From: Nocardia neocaledoniensis
GTDB taxonomy: Bacteria; Actinomycetota; Actinomycetes; Mycobacteriales; Mycobacteriaceae
Direction of reading: 5' to 3'
Assembly: GCF_003182135.1 (NCBI RefSeq)
Contig: NZ_QGTL01000014.1
Span: 62,001 to 126,000 of the forward strand
Length of the DNA: 64,000 bases
Of this stretch, positions 43,117-51,780 are shown one piece after another. The translations under genes and the position numbers were made by a program. Under the pieces are notes generated by a model, which was not told where the DNA came from, ran no database searches, and saw only the letters and a program-made list of their open reading frames with translations. Positions within the stretch are counted from its first letter, which is position 1. Each line of letters begins with the position of its first letter.

Positions 43117-44505
43117 ATGGTCGAGGCAGACCCGGACAGCCGGGTGACACCGTTGCTCCGGCGGATGAAGCCCGCCGCCGAGCCGCGCGGCGCCACCCTG
43201 CCGACCGGCAAGGTCGCCCGCAGCGCGCGGCTGGCCGCGGTGCCCGTCGCCTACGCGGGCCGCCGGATCGCCGGGCTCGGCAAACGCGCCGTCGGCCGCG
43301 ATCCCGCTCAGGTACAACGCGATATCCGTCTCCGTACCGCCGAGCATCTTTTCCAGGTGCTCGGCGAGCTCAAGGGCTGCGTCGCGAAACTGGGTCAGCT
43401 GCTCGGCCTGCTCGAACTCGGCCTCGCCCCCGATCTGGCCGAGCCGTATCGCCAGGCCCTTGCCCGCCTGCACGATTCGGCTCCCGCCATGCTTCCCGGC
43501 GCGGTGCACGCCGAGCTGACCACCCACCTCGGCGGCGACTGGCGGTCACTGTTCCTGGAATTCGACGACCGCGCCGCCGCCGCGGCCTCTGTCGGGCAGG
43601 TGCATCGCGCCCGCTGGCACGACGGCACCCCGGTGGCGGTGAAGGTCATGTATCCGGGCGCGCGCACCGCGGTGCTCGCCGATCTGCAGGTGCTGCGCCG
43701 CGCCACCCCGCTGTTCACCGCCCTGCTGCCCGGCGCCGACACCCGGCCGGTGATCGAGGCGCTGTGCGAGGAGATCCGCGCCGAACTCGACTACGCGCGC
43801 GAGGCCGCCAACCAGCGCGCGTTCGCGGCCGCCTTCGCCGACGATCCCGATGTCGTGCTCAGCCGGGTGATCGCGCAGCGCGGGGACGTGCTGGTCACCG
43901 AGTGGCTCGAGGGTGTGCCGCTGACCCAGCTGATCCCCCGGGGCGCGGCCACCGAGCTCGACCGGCTCGGCGTGCTGATCCTGCGTTTCCTGTTCTCCGC
44001 GCCCGCCCGGGCCGCCCTGGTCTACGGCGACCCGCACCCCGGCAACTTCCTGCGCATGCCCGACGGGCGGCTCGGCGTGGTCGACTTCGGCGCCTGCACC
44101 CCGTGGCCCGCGGCGTTCCTCGACGTCGCCGGTGACGTGGGCGCCGCCGTCATCGCCGACTCCCCCGCCGACCTGGAAGCCGCCATCCGCCGACACGGCT
44201 TCGTCGCCCCCGGCGGCGCCCTCGACATCGCCACCGTCGCGGCCCGGCTGCAACCGGTCCGCGAGGCGCTGCTCGCGCCCACCTACCCCCTGACCGCCGA
44301 CTGGCTGCGCGAGCAGGTCCGGCTGGCCACCGATCTGCGCCTGTCGAATGTGCTGCGCCAGTTGACGATGCCGCCCGACCACACCCCCATCCTGCGGTCG
44401 TTCCTCGGCGGCATCGCGGTGCTGTGCCAGCTGCGCACCGAGGTACCGCTGCGCGCGGAGTGCACCCGCTGGTATCCCGAGACCGCGGCCGCCGCCGGTC
44501 TGTGA
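43117..44505 (+). CDS. ABC1/AarF (UbiB-like) atypical kinase
   Basis: Members of this family support isoprenoid quinone or lipid metabolism through an atypical ATPase/kinase fold. The 462-residue protein has the family KxGQ motif in CVAKLGQLLGLLE (near residue 90), the alanine-rich loop AAAASVGQVHRA near 150, lysine in VAVKVMYPG near 171, LVYGDPHPGNFL (catalytic loop) near 305 and VVDFGAC near 325. Starting at ATG 43117, with GAGGTGGG just upstream, gives a normal length. The open frame back to 42895 overlaps the divergent kinase and is not family-like. The gene is 7 nt before the AraC-type regulator, so both may share a transcript. Confidence 0.88.
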   Translation: MVEADPDSRVTPLLRRMKPAAEPRGATLPTGKVARSARLAAVPVAYAGRRIAGLGKRAVGRDPAQVQRDIRLRTAEHLFQVLGELKGCVAKLGQLLGLLELGLAPDLAEPYRQALARLHDSAPAMLPGAVHAELTTHLGGDWRSLFLEFDDRAAAAASVGQVHRARWHDGTPVAVKVMYPGARTAVLADLQVLRRATPLFTALLPGADTRPVIEALCEEIRAELDYAREAANQRAFAAAFADDPDVVLSRVIAQRGDVLVTEWLEGVPLTQLIPRGAATELDRLGVLILRFLFSAPARAALVYGDPHPGNFLRMPDGRLGVVDFGACTPWPAAFLDVAGDVGAAVIADSPADLEAAIRRHGFVAPGGALDIATVAARLQPVREALLAPTYPLTADWLREQVRLATDLRLSNVLRQLTMPPDHTPILRSFLGGIAVLCQLRTEVPLRAECTRWYPETAAAAGL

Positions 44506-44511
44506 CTCGGC

Positions 44512-45525
44512 GTGGTGCACTGGGACATTCCGCGCGCGCCGGTGGGCGCGCTGCTGACGACCCGTCTCGCCGAGGAGCGCGGCGTCCCGGTCGCGACCTG
44601 CCTGCGCGGTAGCGGTCTGACGGCCGACCTGCTCGCCGACCCCGAGGCCGAGGTCTCCGCGAGCGCCGAGCTGGCTGTGATCGCCAATGTGCTCCGCGCG
44701 CTGGGTGATCCGCCGGGGCTCGGCCTGCGGGCGGGCAGCCTGTTCCGCGTCACCTCCTACGGCATGTGGGGTTTCGCGCTCATCAGCAGCCCCACCGTGC
44801 GCTCGGCGATCCAGGCCGGGCTGCAGTTCATCGACCTCACCTTCGCCTTCAGCGCGGTCGAGATGCGCCGCACCGACGGCGATCTCCAGCTCGCCCTCAC
44901 CGCCCCCGATGTGCCGGAACCGTTGCGGCGCTTCGTACTCGAACGCGACATGGCCGCCGTCCAGACACTCAATCGCGACCTGCTCGCCACCCCGATCCCG
45001 ATCACCACGATGCGCTCGGCCTTCTCCGGCGCCGCCCCGCTCTACACCGAGACCTTCGGCCGGGCACCGGAATTCGACGCCGACGAGTGCGTGATCGGTT
45101 TCGATCAGACCCACCTGGACGTACCGTTGCCGCAGGCGAACGCGCACACCGCCGCCATCACGCTGGCGCACTGCCGCGCGCTGCTCGACCGGCGCACGGC
45201 ACGCGGCGGCACGGCGAGCCGCGTGCGCGACATCCTCGTCGAACACCTCGCCCAGCCACCGAACGCGCCACGGCTGGCGGCCATGCTGCACCTGAGCGAG
45301 CGCACGCTGCGCCATCACCTCGCCAAGGAGGGCACGTCCTACCGCGCCCTGCTCGACGAGGTCCGCGAACGGCTGGCCGAGGAGCTCCTGGTGACCCGAG
45401 GGCTGCCCGTCGCCGAGATCGCCCACCGCCTCGGCTATGTGGAGGTGTCGAGCTTCTCGCAGGCCTTCCGGCGCTGGAAGGGCATGGGGCCCCGCGCCTA
45501 TCGCGACCGGCGGGCCCTCGGCTGA
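44512..45525 (+). CDS. AraC-family transcriptional regulator (OruR/ArgR-like type)
   Basis: The 337-residue regulator has an N-terminal arabinose-binding-like (DUF4071/AraC_binding_2 type) domain with GLGLRAGSLFRVTSYGMWGFAL (near residues 68-89, quoted in part as RVTSYGMWGFAL) and a C-terminal AraC helix-turn-helix pair: LAAMLHLSERTLRHHLAKEG near 258 and VAEIAHRLGYVEVSSFSQAFRRW near 302 (quoted in part as LGYVEVSSFSQAFRRW). This type senses small molecules such as amino acids, quinolones or fatty acids. It is directly after the ABC1 kinase and faces an esterase gene, which it may regulate. The GTG 44512 start is uncertain; the next in-frame GTG follows at once. Confidence 0.85.
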   Translation: MVHWDIPRAPVGALLTTRLAEERGVPVATCLRGSGLTADLLADPEAEVSASAELAVIANVLRALGDPPGLGLRAGSLFRVTSYGMWGFALISSPTVRSAIQAGLQFIDLTFAFSAVEMRRTDGDLQLALTAPDVPEPLRRFVLERDMAAVQTLNRDLLATPIPITTMRSAFSGAAPLYTETFGRAPEFDADECVIGFDQTHLDVPLPQANAHTAAITLAHCRALLDRRTARGGTASRVRDILVEHLAQPPNAPRLAAMLHLSERTLRHHLAKEGTSYRALLDEVRERLAEELLVTRGLPVAEIAHRLGYVEVSSFSQAFRRWKGMGPRAYRDRRALG

Positions 45526-45534
45526 GCGCCGCCG

Positions 45535-46407
45535 TCAGCCGCGCGGGACCGCGGCGCCGAGCGCGGACACCGCGGACGTCGCCTCGGGGAACAGTCCGGC
45601 GTGCAGGTGCCAGACGTGCCACATCCCGTCGAACACGGTCAGCTCCACCGGCACCCCGGCCGCGCGCAGTGCCTCGGCCAGCCGTTCGGCGTCGGCGCGC
45701 AGAATCTCCTCCGCCCCGACGTGCACGGTGACCGGCGGTAGCTCGCGCAGGTCGGCGTAGACCGGCGACGCCAGCGGATCGGTCGGGTCCGGCGCGTAGG
45801 CGGCCGCGCACTGGCGCAACCAGCCCAGCGGCAGCATGTCGTCGACGCGGCCGTCCAGCCACGGATCCGACAGCGTGAGGTCGGCCCACGGTGAGATCAG
45901 CAGCAGCGCGTCGGGCGCGGGAGCACCGGCCTCCCGCAACCTCAGCGCGACGGCGACCGACAGGCCACCACCGGCCGAATCGCCCGCGACGGTGATGTCG
46001 GTGTACCCGGCGGCGAGCAGATCGTGATACGCCGCGACGGCGTCGTCCAGCGCGGCCGGGAACGGATGCTCCGGCGCCAGGCGGTAGTCGAGCACGTATA
46101 CCGGCCGCCCGGCGGACGCGGCCAGATGCGCGGCCAGCGCGCGATGCGTCGGCGGTCCCGCGATCGTGTATCCGCCGCCGTGCAGGTACAGAACGGCGCC
46201 CGCCCCGGATACACCAGCGGGATCGATCCGTTCGGCCGCTCGCTCACCGAGCCGGGTCCGGCTGACCTGCGTCCCCCTCGGCAACCTGCGCACCACGCCC
46301 AGCGCGCCGGTGGCCCTGCGCCGCACCCCGAGCGGCACCTCCGGCCGCAGCAGGGGCCGCAGTCCGTGCCGGATGATCTTCCGGAAGATCGTCCGCGTTG
46401 TGCTCAT
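45535..46407 (-). CDS. Alpha/beta hydrolase (hormone-sensitive lipase family esterase)
   Basis: The 290-residue protein is an HSL (family IV) esterase. The oxyanion-hole motif LYLHGGGYTI (near residues 73-82), nucleophile elbow VAGDSAGGGLS (near 140-150), acidic residue in DPTDPLASP near 205 and the catalytic histidine in DGMWHVWHL near 260 make a full triad. An N-terminal helix (TIFRKIIRHGLRPLL) covers the active site in this family. It probably hydrolyses short acyl esters. It converges with the AraC regulator 9 nt away. No signal peptide is visible. Confidence 0.88.
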   Translation of the reverse strand: MSTTRTIFRKIIRHGLRPLLRPEVPLGVRRRATGALGVVRRLPRGTQVSRTRLGERAAERIDPAGVSGAGAVLYLHGGGYTIAGPPTHRALAAHLAASAGRPVYVLDYRLAPEHPFPAALDDAVAAYHDLLAAGYTDITVAGDSAGGGLSVAVALRLREAGAPAPDALLLISPWADLTLSDPWLDGRVDDMLPLGWLRQCAAAYAPDPTDPLASPVYADLRELPPVTVHVGAEEILRADAERLAEALRAAGVPVELTVFDGMWHVWHLHAGLFPEATSAVSALGAAVPRG

Positions 46408-46620
46408 CGCCGCGCTCCGCTCGAGTCGGTCACCGTCGCCAGGAATGTCGTCCGCGCTGTCATACCGCTCACCGTAGGCGCGCGGCGACGCGCGTCACAG
46501 CACCGGACCGGCCAGAAACTTACTCGATTCGGCAAGCCGGTCCGTTCCGTACGGCAGCGTTCACGCGCTGTTGCCGCTCCCGCGTTCCACCGTTCCGCCC
46601 GGCGTCGCACTGTGAACCGC

Positions 46621-48177
46621 ATGGCACGTTCGGATTTCGCGATGTCCCGGCGCACCCTGCTGCGCGCCACCGCCGCCGGTCTGGTGACCGCGCCCGCCCT
46701 CGCCGCGTGCGGCGACGGCGACGGACCCGGCCTCGTGCGCGCCAGGCCCACCCTCACCCACGGCATCGCCGTCGGAGATCCGCGCAGCGACGGCGCGCTG
46801 ATCTGGGCGCGCTCGGACCGGCCCGCGACGCTGGTGGTGGAGACCGCGGCGACCGAGAAGTTCAGCGACGTCAAACGATTCACCGGACCGCTGCTCACCC
46901 CGGCCACCGACGGCACCGGCCGCATGCGCGTCAACGGGCTGCCCGCCGGTCAGCTGGTGCACTACCGGGTGCGGCTGGAGGGCGAGGACGGCGCCGCCTC
47001 CGAGACCCTCACCGGCGTGTTCCGCACCGCACCCACCGCGCCCGCCGACCTCTCGCTGCTGTGGTCCGGCGATGTCGCGGGCCAGGGCTTCGGCATCAAC
47101 CCCGACCTGGGCGGCATGAAGATCTTCAGCACGATGGCCGCCCGCGATCCGCACCTGTTCCTGCACTCCGGCGACTGCGTCTACGCCGACAACGCGCTGA
47201 AGGAGTCGGTCACCCTGCCCGACGGCCGGATCTGGCGCAATGTCACCGCCGAGGCCAAGAACGCGCCGGCCGAGACCCTCGACCAGTTCCGCGGCAACTA
47301 CGCCTACAACCTCACCGACGACAACTACCGCCGCTTCAACGCCGCGGTCGCGCAGGTGGTCCAGTGGGACGACCACGAGACCACCAACAACTGGTACCCC
47401 GGCGGGACCGTGGCCGCCGACAAGGGCTACACGGAGCGTTCCATGGACACCCTGGCCAACCGCGCGTGGCAGGCCTTCCACGAGTGGATGCCGCTCGAGC
47501 CCAGGGAAGCCGTCGACGGCCGCCTCTACCGCAAGATCCCTTACGGCCCGCTGCTGGACGTGTTCGTGCTCGACATGCGCGCCTACAAGGACGCCAACGA
47601 CGCCAACACCGCACCCCAGGGCCGCGTCCTCGGCGCGGCGCAGACGAAGTGGCTCATCGACGGCCTGCGCGAGTCGAAGGCCACCTGGAAGATCGTCGCC
47701 GCCGACCTGCCGCTCGGCCTGATCGTCCCCGACGGCAAGACCGCCTTCGAGGGACCCGCCAACGGCGCGCCCGGCGCGCCGTCGGGCCGGGAAACCGAGA
47801 TCGCCCAGGTGCTCTCGGCGATCAAGGCGAACAAGGTCACCGACGTCGTCTGGCTCACCGCCGACGTGCACTACACCGCCGCGCACCACTACTCCCCCGC
47901 CCGCGCCGCGCACACCGATTTCGACGAGTTCTGGGAGTTCGTCTCGGGTCCGCTCAACGCGGGCGCGTTCGGCCCCAACCAGCTCGACCCGACCTTCGGA
48001 CCCGAGGCCGTGTTCGTGCACGCGCCGCCCGCGCCGAACGCCTCCCCGCTGGACGCGCAGTACCAGCATTTCGGCGAGGTCCGCATCGACGGGCGCACCG
48101 GCGAATTCACCGTTGACCTGTGCGACGCGACCGGCACGGTACTGTTCACCAAGCAGCTCGCGCCTACGCGAAAGTAG
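46621..48177 (+). CDS. phoD: PhoD-type alkaline phosphatase/phosphodiesterase, Tat lipoprotein
   Basis: PhoD enzymes release phosphate from mono- and diesters outside the cell with Fe and Ca. The 518-residue protein has a twin-arginine signal SRRTLLRATAAG (near residues 8-19) followed by a lipobox-like PALAACG, so it may be anchored after Tat export. Metal-binding segments include LWSGDVAGQG (near 148), LHSGDCVYADN near 180, QWDDHETTNNW (near 248) and TADVHYTAAHHY near 415. ATG 46621 was chosen; ATG 46642 would begin closer to the twin arginines. Neighbouring genes do not look like a Pho regulon. No Pho box was identified in the 213-bp upstream gap. Confidence 0.92.
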   Translation: MARSDFAMSRRTLLRATAAGLVTAPALAACGDGDGPGLVRARPTLTHGIAVGDPRSDGALIWARSDRPATLVVETAATEKFSDVKRFTGPLLTPATDGTGRMRVNGLPAGQLVHYRVRLEGEDGAASETLTGVFRTAPTAPADLSLLWSGDVAGQGFGINPDLGGMKIFSTMAARDPHLFLHSGDCVYADNALKESVTLPDGRIWRNVTAEAKNAPAETLDQFRGNYAYNLTDDNYRRFNAAVAQVVQWDDHETTNNWYPGGTVAADKGYTERSMDTLANRAWQAFHEWMPLEPREAVDGRLYRKIPYGPLLDVFVLDMRAYKDANDANTAPQGRVLGAAQTKWLIDGLRESKATWKIVAADLPLGLIVPDGKTAFEGPANGAPGAPSGRETEIAQVLSAIKANKVTDVVWLTADVHYTAAHHYSPARAAHTDFDEFWEFVSGPLNAGAFGPNQLDPTFGPEAVFVHAPPAPNASPLDAQYQHFGEVRIDGRTGEFTVDLCDATGTVLFTKQLAPTRK

Positions 48178-48215
48178 GTGCGAGGTACCGTGCGCACGAA
48201 TCGCCGAGCTGTGGT

Positions 48216-48221
48216 TAGCTA
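48216..48221 (+). promoter_or_regulatory. Leaderless -10 box of the FAD oxidase gene
   Basis: TAGCTA ends 7 nt before ATG 48229. Confidence 0.5.
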
Positions 48222-48228
48222 TGCGGTC

Positions 48229-49500
48229 ATGGGCACGCCGCACACCGTCATCTCCGAAGAGTATCTCCCCCGTGACACCGCGGATGTCGTTCGCACCGTA
48301 CGTGATTCGCGGGATCGCGCGGAGCGGTTGACCGTTCGTGGCGGCGAGCAGACCGAAGAGTCCTATGGGTTGACCGATCAACGCGGCGTGCTCTCGCTGC
48401 GCAAGATGAACTCGGTGCTCGACATCAATCTGGGCAGGCGCACCGTGCGGGTGCAGGCGGGCGCCAAGCTGTCCGAGATCGACCGCCGCCTCGGCGCGCA
48501 CGGTCTGGGCCTGCCCGTGGTCGGCGACCACCGCGACATCACCGCGGGCGGGTTCGCCTCGGTCGGCGGCGTGAGCACCGCCTCGCATCGCTACGGCATG
48601 TTCATCGACCAGATCGTCGATCTGGAGTACGTCGACCCCGACGGCCGGATCGGCACCTGCGGTCGCGCCCACCACACCGAGCGGTTCCAGCGGATCCTCG
48701 GCGCGGGCGGGCGCGCCGGCATCATCACCGCGCTGACCCTCGACGTGGTGGAGGTCGACAAGGACCACACCTGGCTCACCACCGACGCCGACCGCTTCCT
48801 CGACTTCGATTCCTTCGTCGAGCACGCCACCACCGAGATCACGAACCCGGGCAGCGCCGCGCTGCAGGTGGGCCGCTGGGTCGACACCGCGCCGCTGAAG
48901 GTGGCCCGGCCCGTCGGCACCGGCCAGGTGACGCTCGGCGCGGTCCGCTTCGGCCAGTGGTCCAGCCTCTACCCCGCCACCCCGACGCGTGGCCTGCGGG
49001 CCCGGCGCGAGGTCGGCACGCGCACCCGGAAGTCGCTGGGCGCCATCGCGTCCGCGGCGGGCGGCCGCGCGGGCATGCCGGTGCGCAACGCGGCGGCGGG
49101 CGCGCTGATGTTCGCGCCGAAGGTGCTCACCATCCGCGACGCGGAGTACCTGGCCGACACCGTCATCAGCTCCTCCGAGCGCGGTCCCGCCTACCGCGTG
49201 GGTGTGTTCGCCCCGCTGGCCAACTACGGCTCGGTGTTCTACGGCCTGCACGACCTGTTCGCCGAGCACCGCGAGCGCACCGGCTGCTTCACCGTGATCT
49301 CCGCGATGACCTACGGCGTGCGCTCGCCCTATCTGCGTGCCGAAGCCGCCGCCCGCGGCCTCGCGCCCGCCGACTACGGCCTGATCACCTTCACCTGCCG
49401 CCTGCGCCCCTCGGCCCTGCCCTCGGAGCAGCTGCGCGAGATCGTGGCCGGCATCGACGACATCTGCCGTTCGGAACAGGCGCTGCGCTACAGCGTCTAG
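48229..49500 (+). CDS. FAD-binding PCMH-type oxidoreductase
   Basis: The 423-residue protein belongs to the vanillyl-alcohol-oxidase/PCMH flavin fold. The FAD domain shows VRVQAGAKLSEIDRRL (near residues 73-88), VVGDHRDITAGGFASVGG near 97 with the family's conserved GG, and a GTC segment near 143. It is distinct from DprE1 and from sugar oxidases I can recall, so the substrate is not assigned. The frame is open back to GTG 48178 directly behind phoD, but ATG 48229 with its promoter-like box is preferred. A very long hairpin terminates it. The location behind phoD may still allow read-through. Confidence 0.82.
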   Translation: MGTPHTVISEEYLPRDTADVVRTVRDSRDRAERLTVRGGEQTEESYGLTDQRGVLSLRKMNSVLDINLGRRTVRVQAGAKLSEIDRRLGAHGLGLPVVGDHRDITAGGFASVGGVSTASHRYGMFIDQIVDLEYVDPDGRIGTCGRAHHTERFQRILGAGGRAGIITALTLDVVEVDKDHTWLTTDADRFLDFDSFVEHATTEITNPGSAALQVGRWVDTAPLKVARPVGTGQVTLGAVRFGQWSSLYPATPTRGLRARREVGTRTRKSLGAIASAAGGRAGMPVRNAAAGALMFAPKVLTIRDAEYLADTVISSSERGPAYRVGVFAPLANYGSVFYGLHDLFAEHRERTGCFTVISAMTYGVRSPYLRAEAAARGLAPADYGLITFTCRLRPSALPSEQLREIVAGIDDICRSEQALRYSV

Positions 49501-49517
49501 CGACTGTCACGCGTACC

Positions 49518-49557
49518 CGACAGCGGCCCCGGAGAGCGATCTCCGGGGCCGCTGTCG
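49518..49557. terminator. Strong hairpin terminator after the FAD oxidase gene
   Basis: An 18-bp perfect stem (49518-49535 and 49540-49557) with loop GCGA lies 18 nt after the stop codon. Confidence 0.85.
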
Positions 49558-49802
49558 TGTCGGCGCCGCGAGGACGAGCCGTCCGATCGCGGCGACCTTT
49601 CACTCCGTCTGCACGTGTTCGCGAGATGTGATACACGGTGATCAAGCAGGTCAGCGGGGGTTTCATCGCGGGCAATCCGCCCGTCGATCATTTCCGTCTC
49701 CCGGTGGCCGGGATTTCTCGCACTGAGAGGCGCCCGGAGAAAGTGTGATGCCGGTTACGCATTCGGTCGCCTTCGAATGCGGGACCCATGAAAGGACCTC
49801 CG
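49558..49802 (+). promoter_or_regulatory. Upstream region of the MFS transporter gene
   Basis: This 245-bp stretch holds no convincing ORF. It contains an 8-bp inverted repeat (49759-49782) and AAAGGACC before the start codon. A TGTGATACACGGTGATCA segment near 49626-49643 is somewhat AT-rich and may be part of a promoter. Confidence 0.4.
49759..49782. promoter_or_regulatory. Probable operator upstream of the MFS transporter
   Basis: CGCATTCG (49759-49766) and CGAATGCG (49775-49782) are perfect inverted arms around an 8-nt spacer, 20 bp before the start codon. The regulator is not encoded next to the gene. Confidence 0.5.
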
Positions 49803-51290
49803 ATGGTCGCTCCCCACCCCTCACCGACCCGCTGGACGCCACGCCTGATCTTGTCGCTCGCCTCGATCGTGCTCCTGCTGGAGATGCTCGCGGTGAGCTA
49901 CATGATGATCTCGACCGCCTTGCCGTCGATCGCCGCGCACTACCAGACCACCCAGGGCGCCTGGCTGCTGACATCGTTCCTGCTGGTGGGCGCGGTCACC
50001 GCCCCGCTGATCGGCAAGCTGGCCGACATGTACGGCAAGCGCAAGGCGCTGCTCGGGTGCGTCGGCGTGGCCGCGGCGGGCTCGCTGCTGTCGGCGCTCG
50101 CGGGCAGCTACGCGGTCCTGATCGCCGGTCGCGCGCTGACCGGTCTGCTCATTCCCTGTCTGTTCCTGAGCTATTCGCTGATCCGGGACGTGTTCCCGGC
50201 GAAGACGATCGCGCTCGCGGTCAGCATCGCGACCAGCGGCATGGGTCTGATCGCCATTCCCGCGCCGTTCCTCACCGGCTGGCTGATCGACAACCACGGG
50301 TTCCGCAGCATCTTCTGGTTCTTCGTCATCGGCCTCGCCGTGCTGGGCGTGCTGATCTTCTTCACCACCGCCGAATCGCCCGTACGCCTGCGTTCCCGGA
50401 TCGATCCGCTCGGCGCGCTGCTGCTCGGCGGCGGCATCGCGGGCATCCTGATCGCCGTCAGCTTCGGGCCGACGTGGGGCTGGCGCGACGGGTCCACCCT
50501 GGCCTACCTGGCCGGCGGTGTGGCGCTGCTGGTGGCGTGGCTGGTGACCGCGCGGATGATCCGGGAACCGCTGATCGACCTCGAGGTGCTCGGCCGCCGT
50601 TCGGTGCTGCTCACCACGATCGGGGCCGGGCTCTGCTACGGCGCCAGCGGGCTGTTCACCATTCTGCTGCCCATGCTGGCCATGACGCCGGACGTGCTCG
50701 GCCTCGGCTACGGATTCGGCGTCAGCGCCGAGGGTTTCGCGATCTTCCAGGCGCCCGTCGGCCTGATGGTCGTGGTCGGCGGCGTCGTGGTGGGTCTGCT
50801 CGTGGGCCGCGGTGATGTCCGCCCGCGCGTCCTGATGACCATCGGCATGCTGCTGATGGCCGTCGGCTTCACGCTGACCGCCTTCGCGCACGACAGCAAG
50901 CCGCTGCTGATCGTCTTCGCCGGCGTCTTCGGCACCGGCATGGGCATGGCCTACGCCGCGATCCCGAACCTGCTGATCGAGGCCGTCCCGCCGCAGCTGC
51001 AGGCCACCACGGCGAGCCTGGTGGGCGTCTCGCAGAGCGTGTTCCCGGCGATCCTGCCGGTCATCGCGTTCACGGTGATGAACAACTCCTACATCGCTCC
51101 GATCCCGCCGGAGATGACCCAGGGCGCGGTGTTCTATCTCGACCGCGGCTTCACGATCGCGTTCCTGATCGGTGCCGCGACGGCGGTGATCGGCGCGGCG
51201 GTCGCGGTGGCGCTGCCCCGCCGGATCGTGCAACTGTCGGCGCCCAAGGTCGAGGGGCCGGAGGAGGAAGGACTGGTGTTCGCGCACTGA
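49803..51290 (+). CDS. MFS multidrug-type transporter (DHA2, 14-helix)
   Basis: The 495-residue membrane protein is a drug:H+ antiporter-type major facilitator of the DHA2 group, with about 14 hydrophobic segments. Motif A reads GKLADMYGKRKALLG (near residues 72-86) and motif C-like GMGLIAIPAPFLTGWLID near 150. AAAGGACC ends 6 nt before ATG 49803; an in-frame ATG at 49788 is less well placed. Export of a toxic organic compound is likely, but no substrate can be named. The gene stands alone between two strong terminators and has its own palindromic operator, so it is probably controlled as a single unit. Confidence 0.9.
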   Translation: MVAPHPSPTRWTPRLILSLASIVLLLEMLAVSYMMISTALPSIAAHYQTTQGAWLLTSFLLVGAVTAPLIGKLADMYGKRKALLGCVGVAAAGSLLSALAGSYAVLIAGRALTGLLIPCLFLSYSLIRDVFPAKTIALAVSIATSGMGLIAIPAPFLTGWLIDNHGFRSIFWFFVIGLAVLGVLIFFTTAESPVRLRSRIDPLGALLLGGGIAGILIAVSFGPTWGWRDGSTLAYLAGGVALLVAWLVTARMIREPLIDLEVLGRRSVLLTTIGAGLCYGASGLFTILLPMLAMTPDVLGLGYGFGVSAEGFAIFQAPVGLMVVVGGVVVGLLVGRGDVRPRVLMTIGMLLMAVGFTLTAFAHDSKPLLIVFAGVFGTGMGMAYAAIPNLLIEAVPPQLQATTASLVGVSQSVFPAILPVIAFTVMNNSYIAPIPPEMTQGAVFYLDRGFTIAFLIGAATAVIGAAVAVALPRRIVQLSAPKVEGPEEEGLVFAH

Positions 51291-51301
51291 CCCCCGCGAC
51301 G

Positions 51302-51347
51302 ACGAAGTCGCCGCCCCCACTCGGTCGAGTGGGGGCGGCGACTTCGT
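51302..51347. terminator. Bidirectional terminator between the MFS gene and ctaF
   Basis: A 21-bp perfect stem with a four-base loop GGTC (51323-51326) lies between convergent genes. It is the longest perfect inverted repeat in the window. Confidence 0.9.
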
Positions 51348-51353
51348 GTCGAC

Positions 51354-51770
51354 TCAGTGCTTCTCGGCGCCGAGGTAGTACTCGAAGACCAGGCCCGCGG
51401 CGGCGGCGAGCACGAGCGCCACGCCGAGACCGATCAGCCAGAACTGGAAGAACGCCAGGCCGAGCGCGGTCACCGAACCGGCGGCGGCCAGCAGGATGGG
51501 CCAGAAGCTACCGGGCGAGAAGAAGCCCAGGTCGCCGGCGCCGTCCACGATCTCGGCCTCCTCGTAGTCCTCGGGACGCAGGTCGATGCGGCGCGCGACG
51601 AACCGGAAGTAGGTGCCGATGATCAGCGACAGGCCCGCGGTCAGCACGATCGCGGTGGTGCCCGCCCACTCGATGCCGGTACGCGACTGCGCGGTGAAGA
51701 AGCCGTAGACGATGCCCACCAGGATGAAGAACGCCGTGAGCAGTTCGAAGATCCGCGCTTCGATCCTCAT
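51354..51770 (-). CDS. ctaF: Cytochrome c oxidase subunit IV (CtaF)
   Basis: CtaF is the actinobacterial fourth subunit of aa3 oxidase. The 138-residue protein has four hydrophobic helices (near residues 9-27, 40-57, 87-107 and 113-133), with the cytosolic RRIDLRPEDYEEAEI loop between helices II and III that is typical of the family. It starts 10 nt after the ctaC stop, the usual ctaC-ctaF order. The rest of the oxidase is split: ctaE is at 26 kb and ctaD is not in the window. Confidence 0.94.
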   Translation of the reverse strand: MRIEARIFELLTAFFILVGIVYGFFTAQSRTGIEWAGTTAIVLTAGLSLIIGTYFRFVARRIDLRPEDYEEAEIVDGAGDLGFFSPGSFWPILLAAAGSVTALGLAFFQFWLIGLGVALVLAAAAGLVFEYYLGAEKH

Positions 51771-51780
51771 ATCAGAATCC

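Noticed and set aside
48229..49500. FAD oxidase as DprE1
   Set aside because: General PCMH fold features fit, but hallmark DprE1 sequence blocks were not recognised, and no dprE2 or other arabinan genes are next to it.
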